From: a bacterium
Lineage (GTDB): Bacteria; Babelota; Babeliae; Babelales; RVW-14
NCBI GenBank assembly: GCA_030432505.1
Contig: JAUIHA010000002.1
Location: 1-19,064, forward strand
DNA length: 19,064 nt
Direction: 5' to 3'
Part shown: in pieces, positions 7,297 through 13,942 of the stretch
Position numbering within the stretch: position 1 is the stretch's first letter
Layout of the letters: each line of letters begins with the position of its first letter
Made by a program: the position numbers and the translations under genes
Notes under the pieces: generated by a model
Seen by the model: the letters and a program-made list of their open reading frames with translations, nothing else
The model's database searches: none
Told to the model about the DNA's origin: nothing

Positions 7297-8723
7297 AGAT
7301 GATTAAAAATCTTATAAGCCCATGGATTATCATGGGCTTATTTTTTTCTCTAGAAATTTCTGCGTATTTACCAAGTAATATTTCACAAGACCACGCTCTT
7401 GTAAAAACTGATAACAGTATTAATCAAGAAGAAGAAGCGTACGTTGCCCTGCGAATGCACAAAGCCCATGAAACACTTCAAACATTTTTAGCAAAAAATT
7501 TTGATAAAGGTAAAACACCAAAAATCGGTATTGTTGCTAGTGGCGGCGGATTTCGTGCAGCAGTTTCGCTATTGGGAATGCTCAAAGGACTTGAGGAAAT
7601 TAAATTACTCGACTCAGTCTCTTATCTGAGTGCTCTTTCAGGATCAACCTGGAGTACTTCAGCCTGGATGATGCATGACATGTGCCTCGATCACCTTGCA
7701 GCCACACTACGCAACAAAATGGAAGACCCTTTTGAATTGAAAAAACTTCCACTTAAGGAAATCGCACACTCCCTTCAACAGAAAATACAATATACCAGTA
7801 AAGTTGGTCTTAATGATATTTATGGAGCACTCTTGGGCAGCGTCTTTTTAAGTACTCGTCAAGACCCAAGTGGACAATGCTCATTTCTTCACGATTTACA
7901 AAGTAAGGCTTCATCAGGAAAGTATCCATTTCCAATTTTCACATCCATTTTAACAAAAGAGGATCTTAATTATCAGTGGCTTGAGTTCTCTCCTTTTGAA
8001 GTTGGTAGCCAGCATTTAAATTCATGGATTCCGTCATGGGCTCTTGGTAGAAAGTTTTCAAATGGTAAGTCTATTTCACAACATTACCCAGAAAATCTTG
8101 GATATTTACTTGGTACATTTGGATCGTTGTATGCAACCAACGTTGCTGATGCATTATCCTTTATCGAAAATATTATGGAAGACAGTTTTCAATTAGAGCT
8201 TCCCCTTGAATGTTGTTCATGGATTGCTAAAAAATTATTTGGAAACAAAAGAATCTCTCCTCCACAATTTAATAATTTCACCTATGAACTTGATGGGTTC
8301 CCATGCAGTGATCATAAACGCCTGACACTTGTTGATGCCGGTTTTGATTTTAACTTACCATTCCCGCCGCTGCTCAGGAGAAATGTTGATCTCTATATCG
8401 TGTGCGATGCATCATATGACGTTCTTTCACCGGTAAGCCATACCATGCAGTATGTTCGCTACTACATGCAAGAAAACAAGCACCCATTCCCTGACTTTAA
8501 CATTAATGAGCTTGTAAAAAATGATATTACTCTTATGTACGACAAAGATAATAGTGAGACACCGGTAGTTATTTATGTTCCAAATAAAATCACCGCTTCA
8601 TCATTCGATCTGAATTACTCAAAAGAACAGTTTTGTAGTATTTTTGAAAGCATGAGAAATACAATTGCTACATCAAAAAATATTTTCAATGATGCTGTAA
8701 ACATAACTCTAGAAAAAAAGTGA
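7293..8723 (+). CDS. Exported cytosolic-phospholipase-A2-like lipase, copy 2
   Basis: This is a tandem paralogue of the preceding gene, 476 residues, with the start codon overlapping the previous stop (ATGA at 7293-7296), so translation is coupled. A signal peptide covers about residues 1-24 (core SPWIIMGLFFSL, cleavage near ISA|YL). Active-site elements are SGGGFR (83-88, Arg88), ALSGSTWS with Ser116, and VDAG with Asp348. EFSPFEVGS, GYLLGTFGS and NLPFPPLLRR are conserved as in copy 1 and in eukaryotic cPLA2. Copy 2 keeps the third Gly of the oxyanion loop (SGGG versus SGGA) but has Ala at the elbow position that is Gly in cPLA2. Codons for the signal peptide core contain a terminator-like hairpin (7314-7347). 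Both lipases likely act on host or envelope membranes; this is inference from export and family. Confidence 0.9.
   Translation: MKMIKNLISPWIIMGLFFSLEISAYLPSNISQDHALVKTDNSINQEEEAYVALRMHKAHETLQTFLAKNFDKGKTPKIGIVASGGGFRAAVSLLGMLKGLEEIKLLDSVSYLSALSGSTWSTSAWMMHDMCLDHLAATLRNKMEDPFELKKLPLKEIAHSLQQKIQYTSKVGLNDIYGALLGSVFLSTRQDPSGQCSFLHDLQSKASSGKYPFPIFTSILTKEDLNYQWLEFSPFEVGSQHLNSWIPSWALGRKFSNGKSISQHYPENLGYLLGTFGSLYATNVADALSFIENIMEDSFQLELPLECCSWIAKKLFGNKRISPPQFNNFTYELDGFPCSDHKRLTLVDAGFDFNLPFPPLLRRNVDLYIVCDASYDVLSPVSHTMQYVRYYMQENKHPFPDFNINELVKNDITLMYDKDNSETPVVIYVPNKITASSFDLNYSKEQFCSIFESMRNTIATSKNIFNDAVNITLEKK
7314..7347 (+). terminator. Terminator-like hairpin inside the signal-peptide codons of lipase copy 2
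   Basis: ATAAGCCCATG (7314-7324) pairs perfectly with CATGGGCTTAT (7331-7341) across GATTAT. Seven Ts run through 7347. It has every hallmark of an intrinsic terminator but lies 21-55 bases inside an open reading frame. Ribosomes translating the leader would mask it, so it could act as an attenuator coupling transcription of copy 2 to translation. Confidence 0.6.
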
Positions 8724-8734
8724 TTTAACAAAGA

Positions 8735-8762
8735 TTGACAACTAATAATTCATGATTATCCT
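8735..8762 (+). promoter_or_regulatory. Candidate sigma-70-type promoter for the polyamine genes
   Basis: A perfect TTGACA -35 box (8735-8740) is followed after 16 bases by TATCCT (8757-8762), which matches the -10 consensus at 4 of 6 positions. It lies just after the second lipase gene and 77 bases before the speD start, so the polyamine genes probably form their own transcription unit. Confidence 0.45.
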
Positions 8763-8797
8763 ATTTCCTATTCTTAATAATTAAATCTTGTGTCTTC

Positions 8798-8813
8798 AGT
8801 TTTTTAAAAAACT
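8798..8813. repeat. Perfect A/T palindrome in the speD leader
   Basis: AGTTTTTTAAAAAACT is a perfect 16-base palindrome between the candidate promoter and the ribosome binding site of speD. It may be an operator or a weak hairpin. In an A/T-rich genome it may also be fortuitous. Confidence 0.35.
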
Positions 8814-8838
8814 TTTTAGGATAGGAAAGAGGATTCTC

Positions 8839-9420
8839 ATGAGCCAACATGTTGTAAACAAAATGTTATTTAGTCTATTACTCATTTCTTCAATCATTTC
8901 AACTTCATCTATTTCAGCAAAAGAACAAATAGTTCCTCAAATAAAAGAACAAACTGAATTAGCTGAACACACGGGAGAAGGGCAACAGCTCATCATAGAG
9001 CTCTACGGATGTAACAGCGAAAAAATTAATAACATGAAACTAATTGAAGAAATTCTTGTTGAAGCGGCTGAAGCAGCAGGAGCTCATGTTGTTGAACGTT
9101 ACTTTCACCATTATGAAAATCCAGGAACGCAACTTGTTGAACGAGTCTTCCATCAATACACTCCACAGGGAGTAAGCGGAGTTCTTGTTCTCACCGAATC
9201 TCACCTTGCAATTCATACATGGCCCGAACACGGCTATGCAGCAATTGATCTTTTTACCTGCGGAAACCTTTGTGATAATGACAAAGCTTATGATGTTGTA
9301 AAAGAAAAATTTGAAGCCTCCTCAAGCTCTCTTGTAAAAGTCAAACGAGGATTTTTCCAACCAGGAGAAACGAAAGTTCTACATAAGGATCCAATTTTTG
9401 AAAAAAAAGTTTGCGAATAA
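8839..9420 (+). CDS. speD: S-adenosylmethionine decarboxylase proenzyme with signal peptide
   Basis: This enzyme is made as a proenzyme that self-cleaves to form a pyruvoyl cofactor and decarboxylates AdoMet to supply the aminopropyl donor for spermidine. The start ATG at 8839 follows AAAGAGG; the longer upstream frame lacks support. Residues 1-27 look like a signal peptide (core LFSLLLISSII, likely cleavage SISA|KE), which is unusual for SpeD. The catalytic block GVLVLTESHLAIHTWPEHG is intact: cleavage between Glu120 and Ser121, with His126 and Cys141 as the processing and catalytic residues at family spacing. A 15-residue unit (84-98, VVERYFHHY...) is repeated at 99-111 (LVERVFHQY...), giving an insertion just before the catalytic strand. 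It is followed 45 bases later by a second SpeD-family gene and then by spermidine synthase. Confidence 0.95.
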   Translation: MSQHVVNKMLFSLLLISSIISTSSISAKEQIVPQIKEQTELAEHTGEGQQLIIELYGCNSEKINNMKLIEEILVEAAEAAGAHVVERYFHHYENPGTQLVERVFHQYTPQGVSGVLVLTESHLAIHTWPEHGYAAIDLFTCGNLCDNDKAYDVVKEKFEASSSSLVKVKRGFFQPGETKVLHKDPIFEKKVCE

Positions 9421-9465
9421 TTCTTTATTAATCTTTATTACGTCCACGGAAAGGAACTAGGGAAA

Positions 9466-10044
9466 ATGAAAACGAATTACATCAAGAATGGCTTACTAGC
9501 TATTGCTCTTTTTGCTTCATCAGCACTCTGTGCAAAAGAAGCTCCTGTAATAAAAAAGTGTAAAAAACAAACCAGTCAAACAAAAAAATTCACGGCAAAT
9601 GCAGAACTTCATACCTTCTACGTAAAGCCTTCAGTAATCCGTAACGCAACAACTTCTTCATTTGATAAGATTAAAGAAGATTATCAAGATGTTGATGCAT
9701 GGGGTATGGAAACATGTCTTGATTTAAAATCATGCTGCCCTGAAACTATTCGTTCAGCAGAAAAAATTAAAGAATATGTAGTTAAGCTCTGTGAACTTAT
9801 TGACATGAAGCGTTTTGGTGAATGCGTAGTTGTTCACTTTGGTGAAGACGAAACCGTTGCTGGTTACTCAATGATGCAACTTATTGAAACATCACTTATT
9901 TCAGGACACTTTGCTAATTTAACAAACAGCGTTTACATCAATATCTTTAGCTGCAAGCCATATGATCCACACGAAGCAGCTGAATTCACTAAAGAATTCT
10001 TCAAAGCAAAAAGCTACGAAACAAACGTTCTTCTTAGAAAATAA
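9466..10044 (+). CDS. Divergent SpeD-family pyruvoyl decarboxylase with signal peptide
   Basis: This is a 192-residue member of the AdoMet decarboxylase family, clearly different from the gene before it. A signal peptide spans about residues 1-23 (core LLAIALFASSALCA|KE). The processing region reads QLIETSLISGHFANL. Aligning to canonical SpeD puts Ser143 at the pyruvoyl serine, His148 five residues later and Cys163 (FSCKPYD) fifteen after the His, exactly the canonical spacing. The residue before the serine is Thr142, not Glu. SpeD homologues of this general kind have been reported to act as pyruvoyl-dependent ornithine or arginine decarboxylases. Such an activity would supply putrescine or agmatine to the adjacent synthase. 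It could equally be a second AdoMet decarboxylase. The ribosome binding site is AGGGAAA just before ATG 9466. Confidence 0.82.
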   Translation: MKTNYIKNGLLAIALFASSALCAKEAPVIKKCKKQTSQTKKFTANAELHTFYVKPSVIRNATTSSFDKIKEDYQDVDAWGMETCLDLKSCCPETIRSAEKIKEYVVKLCELIDMKRFGECVVVHFGEDETVAGYSMMQLIETSLISGHFANLTNSVYINIFSCKPYDPHEAAEFTKEFFKAKSYETNVLLRK

Positions 10045-10057
10045 TGCTTTACACGTA

Positions 10058-10079
10058 ATGCGCCCGAATGAGGGCGTAT
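10058..10079 (+). terminator. GC-rich hairpin between the SpeD-like and spermidine synthase genes
   Basis: ATGCGCCC (10058-10065) pairs with GGGCGTAT (10072-10079) with one G-U wobble across GAATGA. It is followed by a pyrimidine/A-T stretch but no real U-run. It may be a weak terminator, an mRNA stability element or an attenuator that sets the level of the synthase. Confidence 0.4.
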
Positions 10080-10109
10080 CTTCATATTTACATAACATGT
10101 TAGGTAATC

Positions 10110-11906
10110 ATGAAAAAAATAACATCAATATTTTTCGGTTTTCTTATTCTTACAAATATTGTACAAGCTAACCAATCACTTTATTTCAAAGAAATTTTTG
10201 ATCCAAAAGATGGCTGGTATCCAACGTATAAAATCACAGATATTTTAGAATCAAAACAAACTGATTTTCAAAACCTTGCCGTATATAACACACCATTTCT
10301 TGGAAAAATTCTTGTTCTTGATAATGTTCTCAACGTTGCTGAACATGATGAACAAAATTACCACGAAATGATTGCGCACGTTCCAATGATGGCGCACCCA
10401 AACCCAGAGCGAGTGCTCATTGTTGGTGGTGGTGATGGTGGAACAGCTCGAGAAGTATTGAAACACCCAAGCGTTAAAGAAGTAGTTGTTTGTGATCTTG
10501 ATAACGAAGTTATCGAAGTAAGTAAAAAACACTTGCCAACGCTTGCTGTTGCGTTTGATGACAAACGTACAACAGTTATAAACGAAGACGCTGCTCAGTA
10601 CATCAAAACAAAAGAAAATTACTTTGATGTAGTCATTGTTGATTCATGTGACCCTGTTGGTCCAGCGGTTGTTCTTTTTCAAACCGAGTTCTACAAAAAC
10701 GTTTATAATGCATTAACTAAAGATGGTGTAGTAAGCGCTCAGATAGTAGCAACATATGCACATGATCTTCTCAAGCAACTTTACGATCAAAATAAAACTA
10801 TCTTTAAACATATGGAATACTACACAAGCATTGTACCTAGTTATTCATGTGGTGAAGTAGCATTTGCCTTCTGTTCTAAAAACTATGGACCTACAGAACT
10901 TCTTGATTCAAAACATACAGCAGCACTTGGCAACCTTCATTACTACAACAAAAACCTTCACCGTGCATCATTTTCTTTGCCAGAATCTCTCATTAAAAAG
11001 CTTGCTGAGCCAGCAACTGTTGGTGGCTTTAAAGGTGAAGTTGAAACAAATGATGACAACTATAACCATCTTCTTTTCTCTGAAAAGTATGAAACTTCAC
11101 GTGGTATTTTCCCAACGCTTGGTATCAAGAAAGTTCTTGAATCAAAACAAACTGATTTCCAAAAGTTAGAAGTTTTTGAAACAGTTGGCTTTGGAAATAT
11201 GCTTGTTCTTGACGATGTTATTCAAGTAACGCAAGCGGACAATCATGGTTACCATGAAATGATTGCTCACGTACCACTTATTGCACACCCAAACCCAAAA
11301 CGAGTACTCATTGTTGGTGGTGGCGACGGCGGAACCATGACAGCAGTTCTCCAGCATAGCAGCGTTGAAGAAGTGGTTCTTTGTGAAATTGACCCAGAGT
11401 GCGTTAACGTCGGAAAAAAATACTTCCCTGAATTTGCATCAAGCTTTAACGACCCTCGTGTGGAAGTGCGCAATGAAGATGCCGCAAAATACATTGAAGG
11501 TAAAAAAGATTACTTCGATGTGATTATTGTTGATTCTTCAGACCCAATTGGTCCTGCAATTGTTCTCTTCCAAGAAAAATTTTACCGCGATATTTATAAT
11601 GCATTAACCCATGATGGTATTGCTGTAACACAATCAGAATCAATGTTTTATGACGCTCCATTCATTAAAGAACTTCATGCACAAAACAAAAGCATCTTTG
11701 AACACACCTATTACTACTACACCACGGTGATAACCTACCCAAGTAGCAGTATTGGTTTCTCATTCTGTTCTAAAAAATATTCACCATTTAAGAATATTGA
11801 TGCAAAACGAATTGATGCACTCAAGAATCGTCACTATTACAACGAAGGTAGACATCGTTCAAGCTTTGTATTACCAACGTTTATGGGTGATGCACTCAGA
11901 GGATAG
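10110..11906 (+). CDS. speE: Tandem double-domain spermidine synthase with signal peptide
   Basis: Spermidine synthase transfers the aminopropyl group of decarboxylated AdoMet to putrescine. The 598-residue protein is about twice the normal length because it contains two complete SpeE units (about 22-300 and 325-595) after a signal peptide (MKKITSIFFGFLILTNIVQA|NQ). Each unit has YHEMIAHVP, HPNP.RVLIVGGGDGGT, DPxGPAxVLF and a C-terminal HYYN...HR.SF.LP. The catalytic Asp motifs are D178-SCDP and D475-SSDP. The units have diverged differently. Domain 1 keeps GTAREVLKH but has lost the usual QxE segment after the catalytic loop (AQIVAT). Domain 2 keeps TQSES but has GTMTAVLQH where Arg-Glu is usual. 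It may be one enzyme with two active sites, or an active and a regulatory half. The ribosome binding site is weak (TAGG). Confidence 0.93.
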   Translation: MKKITSIFFGFLILTNIVQANQSLYFKEIFDPKDGWYPTYKITDILESKQTDFQNLAVYNTPFLGKILVLDNVLNVAEHDEQNYHEMIAHVPMMAHPNPERVLIVGGGDGGTAREVLKHPSVKEVVVCDLDNEVIEVSKKHLPTLAVAFDDKRTTVINEDAAQYIKTKENYFDVVIVDSCDPVGPAVVLFQTEFYKNVYNALTKDGVVSAQIVATYAHDLLKQLYDQNKTIFKHMEYYTSIVPSYSCGEVAFAFCSKNYGPTELLDSKHTAALGNLHYYNKNLHRASFSLPESLIKKLAEPATVGGFKGEVETNDDNYNHLLFSEKYETSRGIFPTLGIKKVLESKQTDFQKLEVFETVGFGNMLVLDDVIQVTQADNHGYHEMIAHVPLIAHPNPKRVLIVGGGDGGTMTAVLQHSSVEEVVLCEIDPECVNVGKKYFPEFASSFNDPRVEVRNEDAAKYIEGKKDYFDVIIVDSSDPIGPAIVLFQEKFYRDIYNALTHDGIAVTQSESMFYDAPFIKELHAQNKSIFEHTYYYYTTVITYPSSSIGFSFCSKKYSPFKNIDAKRIDALKNRHYYNEGRHRSSFVLPTFMGDALRG

Positions 11907-11933
11907 CGCACTACTTCGAAATAATTTTTCCTA

Positions 11934-11966
11934 AAAAAAGAGGCTCAATTTTTGAGCCTCTTTTTT
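11934..11966. terminator. Bidirectional rho-independent terminator after speE
   Basis: AAAAAAGAGGCTCAA (11934-11948) pairs with TTGAGCCTCTTTTTT (11952-11966) across a TTT loop. The A-run and T-run make it functional in both directions, ending speE on the plus strand and possibly glyA on the minus strand. Confidence 0.9.
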
Positions 11967-11984
11967 GTTGTTCTACAAAAGTTT

Positions 11985-12098
11985 GTCATCCTGCGTGTCA
12001 GTCGTAGCCACCTGGGCGTAGACTGGGAACTTGACAGGATCCAAGTATTTTCCCTATAAGGAATTACATTTGGACCCCGGATCGGAGTCCGGGGTGAC
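11985..12098. repeat. Composite intergenic palindromic repeat (REP-like)
   Basis: Two palindromic units lie between convergent speE and glyA. Unit 1 (11988-12040) has ATCCTG/CAGGAT outer arms, CAGTC/GACTG inner arms and a GCC/GGC tip. Unit 2 (12072-12098) has ACCCCGGA/TCCGGGGT (12074-12081 and 12088-12095) and ends in GGTGAC. Both are more GC-rich than the surroundings. Their GTCATCCTG and GTCACCCCGGA-type edges recall dispersed intergenic repeats known from other bacteria. Only one copy of each is in this window, so repetition in the genome is an inference. Confidence 0.6.
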
Positions 12099-12111
12099 AT
12101 CCTTTACAAGT

Positions 12112-13410
12112 TTATGCACCTAATTGTGAATAGCGTGTACTTTGCAGCACCTTTTCATAAATTGGAAACTGCTGACAGAATGTTTTAATTTCATTTTTTA
12201 GCTTACTCAAGAATGCATCATCGTTTCGTTTAGCGATCGCCTCGTCAATCCAATGAGCAACTTGTATAACATCTTGTTCTTTAAATCCTCTTGTTGTAAC
12301 TGCTGGTGTTCCAATACGCATACCACTTGTAACAAATGGTGACTCAGGATCAAATGGAATCATATTTCTGTTCAACACAATGCCACACTTTCCAAGTGTT
12401 TCTTCAACTACCTGTCCGGTAATTTTATCAGTAACACTTCCTTGGTTTTTTGGGCGTAAGTCAACTAGGAATAAATGATTATCAGTACCACCAGAAACAA
12501 TTCTATAACCAAGCCCTGCAAATGCTTGTGCCATTGCCTTAGAATTTGCAACAACCTGTTTTTGATATGACACAAACTCTGGTGTTAATGCCTCATTAAA
12601 TGCAACAGCCTTTGCAGCAATGCTGTGCATCAAAGGACCACCCTGGCTTCCTGGCATTACTGCCCGGTCAAGTTTTTCAGCATGATCAGCCTTTGAAAAA
12701 ATTAAGCCACCACGAGGACCACGAAGTGTTTTGTGTGTGGTGCTACTGACAAAGTCTGCATAACCAAACGGACTTGGATGCACACCCGCAGCAACAAGAC
12801 CTGCAATGTGTGCCATATCAATTAAAAGAAGCGCATGGTTATTACGAGCAATTTCCTCAAGACGTTTAAAATCGATAAATTTTGAATATGCAGAAGCCCC
12901 AGCAACAATAAGCTTTGGCTTATGTTGATTCGCGAGAACTTCAATCTCATTATAATCAATATGCTCATCTTCTGGAGAAACACCGTAAGGAACAAAATTA
13001 TAAATCTTTCCTGAAAAATTAACTTTGTGTCCATGCGTTAAATGCCCACCGGCAGCAATATTCATACCAAGTACCGTGTCTCCAGGCTCAAGAGCACTCA
13101 AGTAAACACACATATTTGCCGTTGATCCTGAGTGTGGCTGAACATTAATATGCTCCGCCTTAAAAAGCTTTTTACCCTGATCCTTAGCATAATTTTCAAT
13201 CTGATCGACAACATCACAGCCACCGTAATAACGTCTACCTGGATACCCTTCGGCATATTTATTCGTCAAAAGCGACCCTGTTACCCCCATTACCGCAGGA
13301 CTGGCATAATTTTCAGAGGCAATCAGATTGATACACTCCTCCTGACGGCGCCTTTCATTATCGATGAGCTCAAAAACGCGATCAGCAGACTCATTTGGCC
13401 ATATTGACAT
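12112..13410 (-). CDS. glyA: Serine hydroxymethyltransferase
   Basis: This PLP enzyme interconverts serine and glycine while charging tetrahydrofolate with a one-carbon unit, in the cytosol. The 432-residue product is full length. Family motifs are [11 protein letters not shown] (31-41), GGHLTHG (121-127), [15 protein letters not shown] (198-212) and the PLP lysine Lys227 in [14 protein letters not shown]. The start is supported by GGAG (bases 13418-13421 on the minus strand), 7 bases before ATG. There is no signal peptide. It is the only minus-strand gene here and converges on speE across a terminator and repeats. It diverges from the glycine-zipper genes across a 139-base region. SHMT is also linked to one-carbon and AdoMet supply, but nothing in the layout suggests co-regulation with the polyamine genes. 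Confidence 0.98.
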   Translation of the reverse strand: MSIWPNESADRVFELIDNERRRQEECINLIASENYASPAVMGVTGSLLTNKYAEGYPGRRYYGGCDVVDQIENYAKDQGKKLFKAEHINVQPHSGSTANMCVYLSALEPGDTVLGMNIAAGGHLTHGHKVNFSGKIYNFVPYGVSPEDEHIDYNEIEVLANQHKPKLIVAGASAYSKFIDFKRLEEIARNNHALLLIDMAHIAGLVAAGVHPSPFGYADFVSSTTHKTLRGPRGGLIFSKADHAEKLDRAVMPGSQGGPLMHSIAAKAVAFNEALTPEFVSYQKQVVANSKAMAQAFAGLGYRIVSGGTDNHLFLVDLRPKNQGSVTDKITGQVVEETLGKCGIVLNRNMIPFDPESPFVTSGMRIGTPAVTTRGFKEQDVIQVAHWIDEAIAKRNDDAFLSKLKNEIKTFCQQFPIYEKVLQSTRYSQLGA

Positions 13411-13441
13411 ATATTTTCTCCTTTTGCTTCAAGCACATTTA

Positions 13442-13474
13442 TATTTGAAAATAATTGACTATTTGAAAATCATT
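13442..13474. repeat. Short direct repeat overlapping a promoter
   Basis: TATTTGAAAATAATT (13442-13456) recurs as TATTTGAAAATCATT (13460-13474), with one mismatch and an 18-base period. It overlaps the -35 region of the candidate promoter for the following gene and lies upstream of glyA in the other direction. This makes it a candidate operator with paired binding sites. Confidence 0.4.
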
Positions 13475-13484
13475 CCTGTACTAT
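13455..13484 (+). promoter_or_regulatory. Candidate promoter for the glycine-zipper gene pair
   Basis: TTGACT (13455-13460) lies 18 bases from TACTAT (13479-13484), about 65 bases before the start codon at 13550. It matches the sigma-70 consensus at 5 of 6 and 4 of 6 positions. Confidence 0.45.
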
Positions 13485-13549
13485 AGAGTTATACCTAATT
13501 TGATATTTATTGAAGTGTACCACCTTATTTAAAAATACGGAGACTCGCA

Positions 13550-13942
13550 ATGAAAAAAATATTTTTAAGTGTACTACTTTTAACCATGGCCAGCCCTCTC
13601 GCAGAATGCGGTAGCGGAGACTCATTCGCCGGCGGTTTAGCAGGCGGTGTTCTTGGTGGCGTGGTTGGAAGTGCCATTACAAAAGATAGACGTGGATCAC
13701 GAGCAGAGGATGAAGCTCGCGAAGCTCGAAGAGAAACTGAACAATTAAGACGTGAACAAGCACGAGATAGAATGCAACAAATTGAACAAAAAGTAACCGC
13801 TGGTGGCATAAACTTTTTCTGGTTCTTACTCATTGGCCTTATCTTCATTCTACTTGTTATTGTTGGTGTTCTTATGTTTATGCTTTCCAAAAAAGGTCAC
13901 AGCGGCCGTCCAAGAGGAGATCACTATGACAGGCGCAATTAA
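13550..13942 (+). CDS. Glycine-zipper, coiled-coil membrane protein
   Basis: This is a 130-residue protein of unknown function. In order it has a signal peptide (1-18, cleavage near PLA|EC), a glycine-zipper segment GDSFAGGLAGGVLGGVVG (23-40) typical of membrane-inserting or oligomerising helices, and a strongly charged Arg/Glu coiled coil (about 48-82). A single transmembrane helix (about 88-112) and a short basic tail follow. GGAG precedes ATG 13550. The Cys after the putative cleavage site is not preceded by a proper lipobox (LAEC), so I do not call it a lipoprotein. The next gene begins inside its last codons (17-base overlap) with the same glycine-zipper motif, so the two probably work together in the envelope. 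Confidence 0.8.
   Translation: MKKIFLSVLLLTMASPLAECGSGDSFAGGLAGGVLGGVVGSAITKDRRGSRAEDEAREARRETEQLRREQARDRMQQIEQKVTAGGINFFWFLLIGLIFILLVIVGVLMFMLSKKGHSGRPRGDHYDRRN

Noticed and set aside
5818..8723. Calling the two lipases generic bacterial patatins
   Set aside because: Several long motifs beyond the Ser and Asp sites match the cPLA2 catalytic domain specifically, so cPLA2-like is the better call.
8788..8838. Longer N-terminus of SpeD
   Set aside because: It would run through the A/T palindrome and the ribosome binding site; ATG 8839 has a well spaced AAAGAGG and begins the signal peptide.
9466..9540. Lipoprotein signal in the SpeD-like protein (Cys in SALCAKE)
   Set aside because: The residues before the Cys (S-A-L) do not fit a lipobox; an ordinary signal peptide fits better.
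10864..11169. Alternative plus-strand frames within the synthase (also 1255-1491, 6923-7186)
   Set aside because: They are out-of-frame shadows of continuous, motif-rich genes.
11967..12111. tRNA or small structured RNA in the speE-glyA gap
   Set aside because: The foldable sequences are simple palindromes; there is no cloverleaf, anticodon arm or T-loop signature.
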